Assembly (NCBI GenBank): GCA_031296355.1
Contig: JARLFX010000094.1
Coordinates: 1-10,631 of the forward strand
Direction of reading: 5' to 3'
Length of the DNA: 10,631 nt
Origin: Acidobacteriaceae bacterium
Lineage (GTDB): Bacteria; Acidobacteriota; Terriglobia; Terriglobales; Acidobacteriaceae
The stretch's first letter is position 1, and each line of letters opens with the position of its first letter. This document shows, in pieces, positions 1-6,566 of this stretch. The notes beneath the pieces are model-generated. The model worked only from the letters and a program-made list of their open reading frames with translations, made no database searches and had not been told where the DNA came from. The position numbers and the translations under genes are program-made.

Positions 1-36
1 TGGCCCCGGCGATCGCTTTCACGATCTCCGGGGCCA
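1..36 (-). terminator. Probable rnpB terminator stem-loop (edge of window)
   Basis: A perfect 9-bp inverted repeat (TGGCCCCGG at 1-9, CCGGGGCCA at 28-36) encloses a second 5-bp repeat (GATCG at 11-15, CGATC at 22-26), separated by one mismatch (10/27). Together they make a 14-bp GC-rich stem with a 6-nt loop. It begins 12 nt past the 3' end of the RNase P RNA on the minus strand, where an intrinsic terminator is expected. The U-tract, if present, would lie outside the window, so termination is inferred from the stem and its position only. It could instead belong to a neighbouring gene off the edge. Confidence 0.55.
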
Positions 37-48
37 CGCGCTTCCAGC

Positions 49-506
49 AGACGGCCTGTAAGCCGGATTTTGTCCGGGTGCTTGCGCACCGTGGACGGTC
101 ATTCCTCTAGGCGGCACATTACTGAGCCGCTCCAGCAACCTACCCGCAAGTTTCGGCACGCTGCATTGCTGCAACGAATCCGCCTGGGCGTATCGGGCCG
201 ATACGCGACCGCGGTCTGGATCGAACCGCGGTCTCCCTGCCTATTTGGTCTTGCTCCGTGTGGGGTTTACCCTGCCGCCGCTCTTACGAGAAGCGCGGTG
301 CGCTCTTACCGCACCTTTTCACCCTTACCCTCACTCACCACTTGCGTGGAGAGCTTGCAGAGGGCGGTATATTCTCTGTGGCACTAGCCGTCTGCCACCC
401 TTGAAGGTGACAGCCCGGACGTTATCCGGCACACTGCCCTGCGGAGTCCGGACTTTCCTCCCCCGGTCTGGCTTGCGCCATTCCGGCAGCGACCGTCCGG
501 CCGTCT
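49..506 (-). ncRNA. rnpB: RNase P RNA, bacterial class A
   Basis: Catalytic RNA of ribonuclease P, which with the RnpA protein cleaves 5' leaders from pre-tRNAs. Read on the minus strand, it shows the conserved blocks in order: GGAGGAAAGUCCGGACUCC near the 5' end, CACAGAGAAUAUACCGCC, GGGUAAGGGUGAAAAGG followed by GUGCGGUAAGAGCGCACC, GCAAGACCAAAUAGG, GGGUAGG (holding the GGU that pairs with the tRNA CCA end, 142-144), GAGGAAUGACCGUCC, and ACAAAAUCCGGCUUA at the 3' end. The ends are set by a perfect 8-bp P1 helix: AGACGGCC at 506-499 pairs with GGCCGUCU at 56-49. At about 458 nt it is longer than E. coli M1 RNA (377 nt). Much of the excess lies between the CCAAAUAG and GGGUAGG blocks (146-240). 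Short open frames across this region are spurious. It is transcribed away from the permease genes. Confidence 0.97.
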
Positions 507-516
507 GCATAGGGAT

Positions 517-522
517 ATTCTA
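517..522 (-). promoter_or_regulatory. Possible -10 element of rnpB
   Basis: On the minus strand TAGAAT lies 10 nt upstream of the inferred 5' end of RNase P RNA (506). It resembles the sigma-70 -10 consensus TATAAT. I see no convincing -35 hexamer at 16-18 nt spacing, so the call is weak. The rnpB and permease genes are divergent and share this 88-bp gap; I could not pick a clear plus-strand promoter in it. Confidence 0.3.
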
Positions 523-594
523 CGCGATAGAGGGTCCTGGGCGGTGCAGTTTAGGGCGCAGCGGGTAAACTTGGAAATACTGTATTGAACCGCC

Positions 595-1821
595 ATGGAA
601 CTTAAAGAAGCTGCCAAACTCGCGCTGCAATCGCTCTGGGCCAATAAGCTGCGGTCTATCCTGACGCTGCTGGGCGTGGTGATCGCGGTTGCGTCTTTGA
701 TCGCAGTGGTGACGCTGGTGAACGGGGCCAACCGCTACGTGGCGACGAAGGTGAACCTGTATGGCGCGGACGTGTTCACCATTGCCAAGCGGCCGCCGGT
801 GATTACCAGCTACGAGGAGTGGGAGAAGTACCAGAAGCGGCGGGACATTCTGCTGGACGACTACAAGTTCATCGCGGAGAACTGCCAGCGCTGCACGCTG
901 GTGGGCGCGCAGCAGTCGACGACGGGGACGGTGGTGTTTGGCAAGCAGTCGAGCAAGGACACCAGCCTGCGCGGGCAGACGTGGACGATGCCGGAGCTGC
1001 AGAATATCAACATTGTGCAGGGACGCGGGTTCAGCGCGGTGGAAGAAGAGCATGCGACGCATGTGGCCATCATTGGAACGGATGTGCAGGAAAACCTGAT
1101 GGGGCATGAGGATCCGCTGGGCAAGGAGATTCGCGTGGACGGCGTGCCGTACACGGTGATCGGACTGGCGGAGAAACAGGGCAAGAGCCTGGGGCAGAGC
1201 CAGGACAACTGGGTGTCGATGCCGATCGAATCGTTCCAGAAGACATACGGCACGGCGAAGACGATTACGATCTATGCGAGCGCGGGTGCGGGCGGGGCGG
1301 CGCTGTTTGCGGCGACGAACGAGGCTGACAGCCTGATGCGCGTGCGCCGGCATGACCGGCCCGGAACCGAAGACGACTTCACGCTGAACACCAGCGACAC
1401 GTTCATGTCGCTGTGGGCGAGCATCAGCCAGGGATTTGAAGCGGTGATGGTGGCGATTGCGTCGATTGCGCTGGTGGTCGGCGGCATTGTGATCATGAAC
1501 ATCATGCTGGTGAGTGTGACGGAGCGGACGCGGGAGATCGGCATTCGCAAGGCGCTGGGGGCGCGGCGGCGGGAGATCATGCTGCAGTTCCTGATTGAAT
1601 CGGCCACGGTGGCGCTGGCCGGGGGAGTACTAGGCGTGTTCGGCGGAGTTGTGGTGGCGCAGGGAGTAACGGCGCTGCTGGGATTCCCGTCGAGCATAGC
1701 GCTGTGGGTGGTGCCGGTCGCGCTGGTGATGGCGGGATCGGTCGGCCTGTTCTTTGGCGTGTACCCGGCGCGGCAGGCGGCGCTGCTGGATCCTATTGTG
1801 GCACTGCGGTCGGAGGCATAG
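595..1821 (+). CDS. MacB/FtsX-type ABC transporter permease (first of pair)
   Basis: A 408-residue inner-membrane permease of the MacB type, which couples cytoplasmic ATP hydrolysis to work in the periplasm, such as export of drugs, peptides or lipoproteins; the substrate is unknown. One N-terminal membrane helix (about 18-42) follows the family's short amphipathic start (LWANKLRSILTLLG). A large periplasmic MacB_PCD core comes next, including IIGTDVQENLMG and PLGKEIRVDG (about 159-183). The C-terminal FtsX domain has three helices (about 283-306, 334-362, 370-395) with the signature SVTERTREIGIRKALGA directly after the second helix (about 307-323). ATG 595 is chosen because an in-frame stop lies at 586-588 and the family N-terminus fits; no good Shine-Dalgarno is visible. 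There is no nucleotide-binding domain in the protein, unlike E. coli MacB. The next gene is a paralogue 3 nt downstream, so the two probably assemble together. Confidence 0.9.
   Translation: MELKEAAKLALQSLWANKLRSILTLLGVVIAVASLIAVVTLVNGANRYVATKVNLYGADVFTIAKRPPVITSYEEWEKYQKRRDILLDDYKFIAENCQRCTLVGAQQSTTGTVVFGKQSSKDTSLRGQTWTMPELQNINIVQGRGFSAVEEEHATHVAIIGTDVQENLMGHEDPLGKEIRVDGVPYTVIGLAEKQGKSLGQSQDNWVSMPIESFQKTYGTAKTITIYASAGAGGAALFAATNEADSLMRVRRHDRPGTEDDFTLNTSDTFMSLWASISQGFEAVMVAIASIALVVGGIVIMNIMLVSVTERTREIGIRKALGARRREIMLQFLIESATVALAGGVLGVFGGVVVAQGVTALLGFPSSIALWVVPVALVMAGSVGLFFGVYPARQAALLDPIVALRSEA
1812..1816 (+). promoter_or_regulatory. Shine-Dalgarno of the second permease
   Basis: GGAGG lies inside the last codons of the first permease, 8 nt before ATG 1825. 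It supports translation from 1825 rather than from ATG 1852 or ATG 1858 inside the frame, and indicates translational coupling of the two genes. Confidence 0.7.
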
Positions 1822-1824
1822 GCG

Positions 1825-3081
1825 ATGAATACCGGCGACGCAGGACAAACGATGAAGATGGCGCTGGATACGCTGCGCTCGAACAAACTGCGGAGTGCGC
1901 TGACGATCCTGGGCATCGTGATCGGGGTGATGACGGTGATCACCATCTCTTCGGTGATCAATGGATTGAACGCGAATGTGTCGCGGATGGTGGAGTCATT
2001 CGGGACGAATGTGTTGTGGGCGTTCCGCTTTCCGGTGATCGGGGTGCGGCCCACAACGGAGATGCTGACGCGCAAGCAGCTCACGTATGACGATGCAATG
2101 GCGATGAAAGAACTGCCGCACGTGGTGGCGGTATCGCCTTCGCTGCAGTACCAGGACCACAACTTTGGCGTGGGCAGCGTGACGGTGAAGTATGGCACGC
2201 ACAAGGTGGAGCAGACTTCGCTGGAGGGAGACACCAGCTCTTCGGCTGACGTGTATGACTGGGACATCACGAATGGGCGCTACTTTACGGAGCAGGACCA
2301 GGAGCGCAGCGCGAACGTGACGGTGCTGGGGCACGATACGGCCCAGGACCTCTTCGGGACGGAATATCCCATTGGGAAAGAAGTGAATATTGAGGGCATG
2401 ATCTTCAGCGTGGTGGGTGTGCTGGGAAAGCAGAAGACGATCTTTGGCGGCGGGAAAAATCCGGACGACAATTTTGCGTACTTCCCTATCACGACGTTTC
2501 ACAAGCTGCATCCGGAGATATTGGATTACTGGATCAGCGTGAAGTTTGACGACCAGAAGAACAAGCCGCTGGTTGAAGATGAGATGCGCGAGCTGCTGCG
2601 ACGGCGGCGCAAGGTGCGGAATGACAAGGACGATAATTTCGCCATCTTCAGTTCAGAGGCGGTGACGCGGCTGTGGACGCAGATCACCGGCGGACTGTTT
2701 CTGCTGATGTTCGGGCTCTCGGCTGTGGGGCTGCTGGTGGGCGGCGTGGGCGTGATGAACATTATGCTGGTCAGCGTGACGGAGCGAACGCGCGAGATCG
2801 GTGTGCGCAAGGCGCTGGGGGCGAGGAAGCGAAATATCCTGACGCAGTTCACACTGGAAGCGATGACGCTGTGCGCGGTGGGCGGCGTGGTGGGCGTGAC
2901 GGCGGGTGCGCTGCTGACGTTTACGATCCACGCGCTGATACCGGGGATTCCGGCGTATCTCTCCGCGGGATGGGTAGCGGCGGCGTTTGTGTGCTCCTGC
3001 GGAATCGGGTTGACCTTCGGCATCTATCCGGCGTGGAAGGCCGCGAACCTGAACCCGATCGACGCGCTGCGGTACGAATAA
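1825..3081 (+). CDS. MacB/FtsX-type ABC transporter permease (second of pair)
   Basis: A 418-residue paralogue of the preceding gene with the same architecture. It has one N-terminal helix (about 25-50), a periplasmic MacB_PCD domain with VLGHDTAQDLFG and PIGKEVNIEG (about 167-191), and a C-terminal FtsX domain with three helices. MNIMLVSVTERTREIGVRKA (about 311-330) is nearly identical to the first copy, also at the DNA level, which points to tandem duplication. ATG 1825 is supported by GGAGG at 8-nt spacing. The stop of the first gene is 3 nt upstream, so the genes form one transcription unit. MacB-type permeases act as dimers; a heterodimer of these two is an inference. No ATPase or membrane-fusion protein follows. 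The 128-bp gap to the next gene shows no clear terminator or promoter. Confidence 0.9.
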   Translation: MNTGDAGQTMKMALDTLRSNKLRSALTILGIVIGVMTVITISSVINGLNANVSRMVESFGTNVLWAFRFPVIGVRPTTEMLTRKQLTYDDAMAMKELPHVVAVSPSLQYQDHNFGVGSVTVKYGTHKVEQTSLEGDTSSSADVYDWDITNGRYFTEQDQERSANVTVLGHDTAQDLFGTEYPIGKEVNIEGMIFSVVGVLGKQKTIFGGGKNPDDNFAYFPITTFHKLHPEILDYWISVKFDDQKNKPLVEDEMRELLRRRRKVRNDKDDNFAIFSSEAVTRLWTQITGGLFLLMFGLSAVGLLVGGVGVMNIMLVSVTERTREIGVRKALGARKRNILTQFTLEAMTLCAVGGVVGVTAGALLTFTIHALIPGIPAYLSAGWVAAAFVCSCGIGLTFGIYPAWKAANLNPIDALRYE

Positions 3082-3209
3082 TCCAAGCGAAGAGATCACC
3101 GCGATTATGCAGGCGATCGCAGGCTCGGTTTGGGAATGTATTCATTTGAGTTCTGCAACTATTGAACTAGCGATGCACTGATTTGCCGCGACTCCCATAC
3201 ACTTGATGA

Positions 3210-4385
3210 GTGGATAAACTTGCTATCGCGATTGAAGCGATCACGACGCTGCTGGCGGTTTGCGGGCTGGGGTACAGCGTGCTTGCGCTGTGGAGCGCGC
3301 GGGACTTTGCGCATCGCAGGCGGGGACAGGGCGGCTCGCTGCCTGTCTCGATTCTGAAGCCGGTGAAGGGTGTGGATGCGCGCATGTATGCGGGCTTCGT
3401 GAGCCACTGCACGCAGCAGTATGCGGGCGAGTTCGAGATATTGTTTGGCGTGAGCGATCTGGCGGACCCAGCGGCGGCGGTGATCCACCGGCTACAGGCG
3501 GAGTTTCCTGAGCACGACATCCGGCTGATCGAATGTACGAAGCGGCTAGGTACCAGCGGCAAGGTGAGCAATCTGGCGCAGATGCTGCCGCATGCGCGGC
3601 ACAGCCATTACATTGTGAACGACAGCGACATCCTGGTGGGGCCGCAGTATCTGGCGCACATCATGGCGGAGTTTGCGCCGCAGAGCGACGGCAAGCATGT
3701 GGGCATGGTGACGGCGCCGTACATTGGGCGCAGCAGCGAACGCGCGGCAGAGCGCACGCTATGGAGCAAGCTGGAGTCGCTCGGGATCTCGACGGATTTT
3801 TTTTCGGGCGTGCTGACGGCGCGAAAGATCGAGAGCGGCATTCACTTCGGGCTGGGTTCGACGCTGGCGTTCAGCCGCCCGGCGCTGGAGTCTATCGGCG
3901 GACTGGAGCCGCTGCTGGAGTATCTGGCGGACGATTATGAGCTGGGCGTAAGAATTTCGCGCGCGGGATATCGCGTGGTGCTGGCGAACGAAGTGGTGGA
4001 GACGGCGGTGCCGAAGTACACGCTGGGCGGATTCTGGGACCACCAGATGCGATGGATGCGGTCTACGCGGGATTCGCGCAAGGCGGGGTATGCGGGGCTG
4101 GTGTGTACATATGCGCTGCCGTGGGCAATTCTGAACTGCATTGCGAGCGGGTTTGCGCTGTGGAGCTTTACGCTGCTGAGTTTGATTGCGGTGGCGCGGG
4201 TCGCGGTGGCGCTGAGCATTGGCGTGGGGATACTGCGCGATGCGCAGGTGCTGCGGGACCTGTGGCTGCTGCCGGTGCGGGACTTTGTGAGTCTGCTGCA
4301 GTGGGCGTGGAGCTACGCGAACAATATCGTGGTGTGGCGCGGCGAGCAGTTCCGGCTGAAGGATGGACGGATTTCGCGGGCTTGA
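3210..4385 (+). CDS. hpnI: HpnI-type hopanoid / ceramide glucosyltransferase-like glycosyltransferase
   Basis: A 391-residue membrane glycosyltransferase of the GT2/GT21 kind. HpnI is known to add N-acetylglucosamine to bacteriohopanetetrol, before HpnK deacetylation, in hopanoid side-chain synthesis. Visible features are an N-terminal helix (about 4-28), SILKPVKG at 47-54, the GVSD aspartate at 83, the DSD metal/nucleotide site at 138-140, FGLGSTLAF at 213-221, the catalytic-type DDYELG at 241-246 and HQMRWMRSTR at 278-287 (the family's (Q/R)xxRW position). Hydrophobic helices follow at about 298-320, 322-341 and 353-375, ending in the typical VVWRG. The start is GTG 3210, directly preceded by an in-frame TGA; a nearby ATG at 3206 is out of frame and stops after three codons. 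No strong Shine-Dalgarno is seen. No other hopanoid gene lies in the window, so a ceramide-like or other lipid acceptor remains possible. Confidence 0.85.
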   Translation: MDKLAIAIEAITTLLAVCGLGYSVLALWSARDFAHRRRGQGGSLPVSILKPVKGVDARMYAGFVSHCTQQYAGEFEILFGVSDLADPAAAVIHRLQAEFPEHDIRLIECTKRLGTSGKVSNLAQMLPHARHSHYIVNDSDILVGPQYLAHIMAEFAPQSDGKHVGMVTAPYIGRSSERAAERTLWSKLESLGISTDFFSGVLTARKIESGIHFGLGSTLAFSRPALESIGGLEPLLEYLADDYELGVRISRAGYRVVLANEVVETAVPKYTLGGFWDHQMRWMRSTRDSRKAGYAGLVCTYALPWAILNCIASGFALWSFTLLSLIAVARVAVALSIGVGILRDAQVLRDLWLLPVRDFVSLLQWAWSYANNIVVWRGEQFRLKDGRISRA

Positions 4386-4393
4386 GTCCTGCG

Positions 4394-4423
4394 CGGACGG
4401 CGAAACGCTCGCTTTGCTCGCAA
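4394..4423 (+). repeat. Short intergenic repeat, element A copy 1
   Basis: CGGACGG followed by a tandem GCTCGC-TTT-GCTCGC and AA. A second copy at 7648-7677 matches at 24 of 30 positions with no gaps. Both copies begin within a few nucleotides after the stop codon of a plus-strand gene in a convergent arrangement. It is immediately followed by element B (4430-4455), making one composite unit. Confidence 0.6.
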
Positions 4424-4429
4424 AAAGCA

Positions 4430-4455
4430 GATTCTTCGCTGCGCTCAGAATGACA
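4430..4455 (-). repeat. HPERSEG-type short palindromic repeat, copy 1
   Basis: On the minus strand this reads TGTCATTCTGAGCGCAGCGA followed by AGAATC. It differs from the copy at 6431-6456 at three of 26 positions. Terminal arms ATTCT (4431-4435) and AGAAT (4447-4451) can pair. It lies between the convergent hpnI and GT39 genes, and on the minus strand a T5 run follows shortly after the stem (4424-4428), so it could serve as a weak terminator for the GT39 transcript. That role is inferred. Confidence 0.7.
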
Positions 4456-4476
4456 AATTTTAGGGGGCAGGCTTGA

Positions 4477-6420
4477 TTAGCGTGCAGGCTGGTTGCTGAG
4501 AATCTGTTTGCCGCCGCTCTTTGCGACGACGTAAATAGGTTGCAGTGGCGGCAGTGGCCGTGTTGCGTCGCTAGGATCATTCCACATAAAGATGCGTTGC
4601 GGGCCGGACCATTTGGCGGCAAGGCTCTCCGGGTCTTCGAAGATTTTTGGCGCATCCGGGAAGAAGGAGCCGTACCAGAGATTGGAGCTGCGGCCGCTGA
4701 CGATGTGGATGTCGCTGCGGCGCAGGTAGAAGCCGAGGGTGCTGCCGTTCTCGTATTCGCCGTGGATGGCGATGAGGTCTTGCGCGGTTGGCTGCTGCGC
4801 GGTGATAGCGTCTGCCAGATTCTTTGAGCCGAGTACGGTGTTGAAGGTGGTGAAGGCGAGCTGCACGGCGATGAGGAAGACGATCATCATGCCGAAGAGA
4901 AAGGCGTTGCCCGCGGCGGGGCGATTGCGGCGGCGGGCGATGAAATTGCCGATTGCACCTGCGGCGAGCGCGAGCGCGGTGAGCGTGAGCGGAAGACGGA
5001 AGAGGCCGAGCGCCTGCGCGTTGAGGTCGAGGAAGTGGCCGAGTGAGAGGGCGTAGTCCGCGGGGTTCTGTGCGAGGAGTGAGGCGAGATCGGCTTGGGG
5101 GCCGGGGGCTTTGGTGAGCAGAACGAAGCCGGCGGCGGCGATGGTGCCGAGTATTCCGACGACAAGGATGCCGAGGGAGATGCGTTTGCCGGTGCGGGCG
5201 AGTGCGGGGGAAGAGTCTTCCTGTGCGAGCCAGTTTGCGATGAGCAGGGCGAGCGCGGGAAGTGCGGGGAGGGCGTAGTACTCCTGCCGGGTGGAGAAAC
5301 TGAAGAAGAGCATGACGGTGGCGGCGCTGAGGGCGAGGAGGAGTGTGGTGCGGCGCGCGGGGTTGTGGCGGAGAGATTCGCGCCAAGAGGAGAGGGTGAA
5401 GCGGGTCCCTCCACTACGCTGCGCTTCGGTCGGGAGGACAGAAATTTTTATTGATTGAAAAACGTGCGCGATGAGCCATGCGCTCCAGGGCATGAGCCAG
5501 ACGAAGAGGAGACCCCAGAAGAGCCAGAGGGGGACGGTGTCGTAGTCGCGGGGAACGCGCAGGTTGAGGTAGCGGAGCAGGTGTTCGTTGAGGAAGTAGA
5601 ACCAGAACCAGCCGTGGACGTTGCCGGGGGTGGGCTGGGGGATGGTCCAGGGCCAATGGGTGAAGCCGATACCGGCGATGTGGCCCTGGGTGGGGTTGTG
5701 CAGGCCGGCGAGGATGTGCCACGGCGCGGCGATGATGAGGAAGATTGCCGCGGCGAGCGCGGGGTGAAATTGGCGGCAGCGCGCGGCGGCGCCGCGGACG
5801 CCGCGCGTGAGCAGGAGATACGCCAGCGCGATGCCGACGGGAAAGACGATGCCAATGAGGCCCTTGGTGAGGACATTGAGCGCGCAGCAGGCGGCGAAGA
5901 GGGCGCAGTGCCAGCGGGAGGGGAGATCGCTTTGCTCGGCTTGCCAGAAGGCGTAGAGGCTGAGGGTGATCCAGAGGCAGACGAGTACGTCGGGAATGAT
6001 GAAGCGGGTGTAGAGGAAGCAGCCGGCGGTGGTGGCGAGGATCATGGCAGCGTAGAAGCCGGCGCGCTCAGAGAATGCGCGGCGGCCGAAGTTGTAGACG
6101 GCGAAGATGAGCGCAAGCATGCCGAGGGCGAGCGGCAGGCGGGCGGCCCAGTCGTATGGGCCGAAGAGCTTGAAGCTGGCGGCCATGCTCCAGTAGAGGA
6201 CGGGCGCTTTTTCCAGGTAGCGGATGCCGTTGGCGTAGAGCGTGACCCAGTCGTGGCGGAGGACCATCTCGCGGGCGACTTCGGCGTGGACGGAGTCGGC
6301 ATCGTCCATCAGCGGGGGCGAGAAGAGGGTGAAGCTGGCGTAGAGCAGCAGCCAGGTGGCGAGCAGGGTGAGCCGGGGCAGGGTGCGCTGGTGGCGGCGG
6401 GCTGTGGTAGTGGCTTCCAC
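4477..6420 (-). CDS. ArnT/PMT-type polytopic glycosyltransferase (GT39/GT83-like)
   Basis: An integral membrane glycosyltransferase of 647 residues, with about a dozen hydrophobic segments. Enzymes of this superfamily move a sugar from a polyprenyl-phosphate carrier to a lipid or protein on the periplasmic face. After the first helix (about 16-34) comes the diagnostic loop DDADSVHAEVAREM (39-52), with the catalytic-type acidic residues, then YLEKAPVLYWSMAASFKLFG (68-87) and WAARLPLALG. The C-terminal part is a periplasmic-looking soluble domain. The frame is open back to TTG 6483, but those 21 codons cross an intergenic repeat and encode HPERSEG. I therefore choose GTG 6420, just before the basic stretch and first helix. 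Its only Shine-Dalgarno-like sequence, AAGGA (6433-6437), is 12 nt away and inside the repeat. A second repeat lies in frame at about residues 327-339. The acceptor is unknown; ArnT-like lipid A modification or hopanoid/lipid glycosylation are options. Confidence 0.85.
   Translation of the reverse strand: MEATTTARRHQRTLPRLTLLATWLLLYASFTLFSPPLMDDADSVHAEVAREMVLRHDWVTLYANGIRYLEKAPVLYWSMAASFKLFGPYDWAARLPLALGMLALIFAVYNFGRRAFSERAGFYAAMILATTAGCFLYTRFIIPDVLVCLWITLSLYAFWQAEQSDLPSRWHCALFAACCALNVLTKGLIGIVFPVGIALAYLLLTRGVRGAAARCRQFHPALAAAIFLIIAAPWHILAGLHNPTQGHIAGIGFTHWPWTIPQPTPGNVHGWFWFYFLNEHLLRYLNLRVPRDYDTVPLWLFWGLLFVWLMPWSAWLIAHVFQSIKISVLPTEAQRSGGTRFTLSSWRESLRHNPARRTTLLLALSAATVMLFFSFSTRQEYYALPALPALALLIANWLAQEDSSPALARTGKRISLGILVVGILGTIAAAGFVLLTKAPGPQADLASLLAQNPADYALSLGHFLDLNAQALGLFRLPLTLTALALAAGAIGNFIARRRNRPAAGNAFLFGMMIVFLIAVQLAFTTFNTVLGSKNLADAITAQQPTAQDLIAIHGEYENGSTLGFYLRRSDIHIVSGRSSNLWYGSFFPDAPKIFEDPESLAAKWSGPQRIFMWNDPSDATRPLPPLQPIYVVAKSGGKQILSNQPAR
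5406..5441 (-). repeat. Repeat element inside the GT39 coding frame (VLPTEAQRSGG type)
   Basis: On the minus strand the sequence encodes SVLPTEAQRSGGTRF within the glycosyltransferase. On the plus strand it reads TCCCTCCACTACGCTGCGCT, TTCGGTCGGGA and then GGACAG. The ACGCTGCGCT/CTTCGG core and the TCCC/GGGA ends resemble a common acidobacterial intergenic repeat, as I recall it. It is a whole number of codons and keeps the frame open. It sits in the hydrophilic stretch between FQSIKI and the helix starting RRTTLLLAL, which is a tolerant loop. Only one copy of this subtype occurs in the window, so repeat status rests on recollection. Confidence 0.5.
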
Positions 6421-6430
6421 GAAATACTGA

Positions 6431-6456
6431 GATCCTTCGCTACGCTCAGGATGACA
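6431..6456 (-). repeat. HPERSEG-type short palindromic repeat, copy 2
   Basis: The same 26-nt unit as 4430-4455 with three substitutions. Arms ATCCT (6432-6436) and AGGAT (6448-6452) pair; compared with copy 1, a T-A pair has become C-G on both arms. It lies in the gap between the divergent GT39 and Rieske genes, 11 nt upstream of the chosen GTG start. It explains the spurious N-terminal HPERSEG peptide in the longer GT39 frame. Confidence 0.7.
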
Positions 6457-6566
6457 AGCTATAAAAGTTGCGCAGAATGGCAAGGTCCATGGGTTAGTGT
6501 AGCGGCATACAGGTGGTTGGATTTACACGCTGGTAGAAGTGTAGCTGCATGTTGCAGAATGAGTGC

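Noticed and set aside
218..227. A tRNA T-arm-like GGUUCGAUCC on the minus strand
   Set aside because: It is the loop side of a hairpin inside RNase P RNA. No acceptor, D or anticodon arms surround it.
70..568. Two small plus-strand open frames of about 105 codons
   Set aside because: They lie antisense across the RNase P RNA and look like no protein family.
520..1353. A 277-codon minus-strand open frame
   Set aside because: It is antisense to the first permease, Arg/His-rich, with no recognisable domain.
3082..3209. A possible terminator or promoter around the GCGATCGC palindrome between the permeases and hpnI
   Set aside because: It has a single short palindrome without a T-run, and no -35/-10 pair at proper spacing. 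Nothing in it can be supported.
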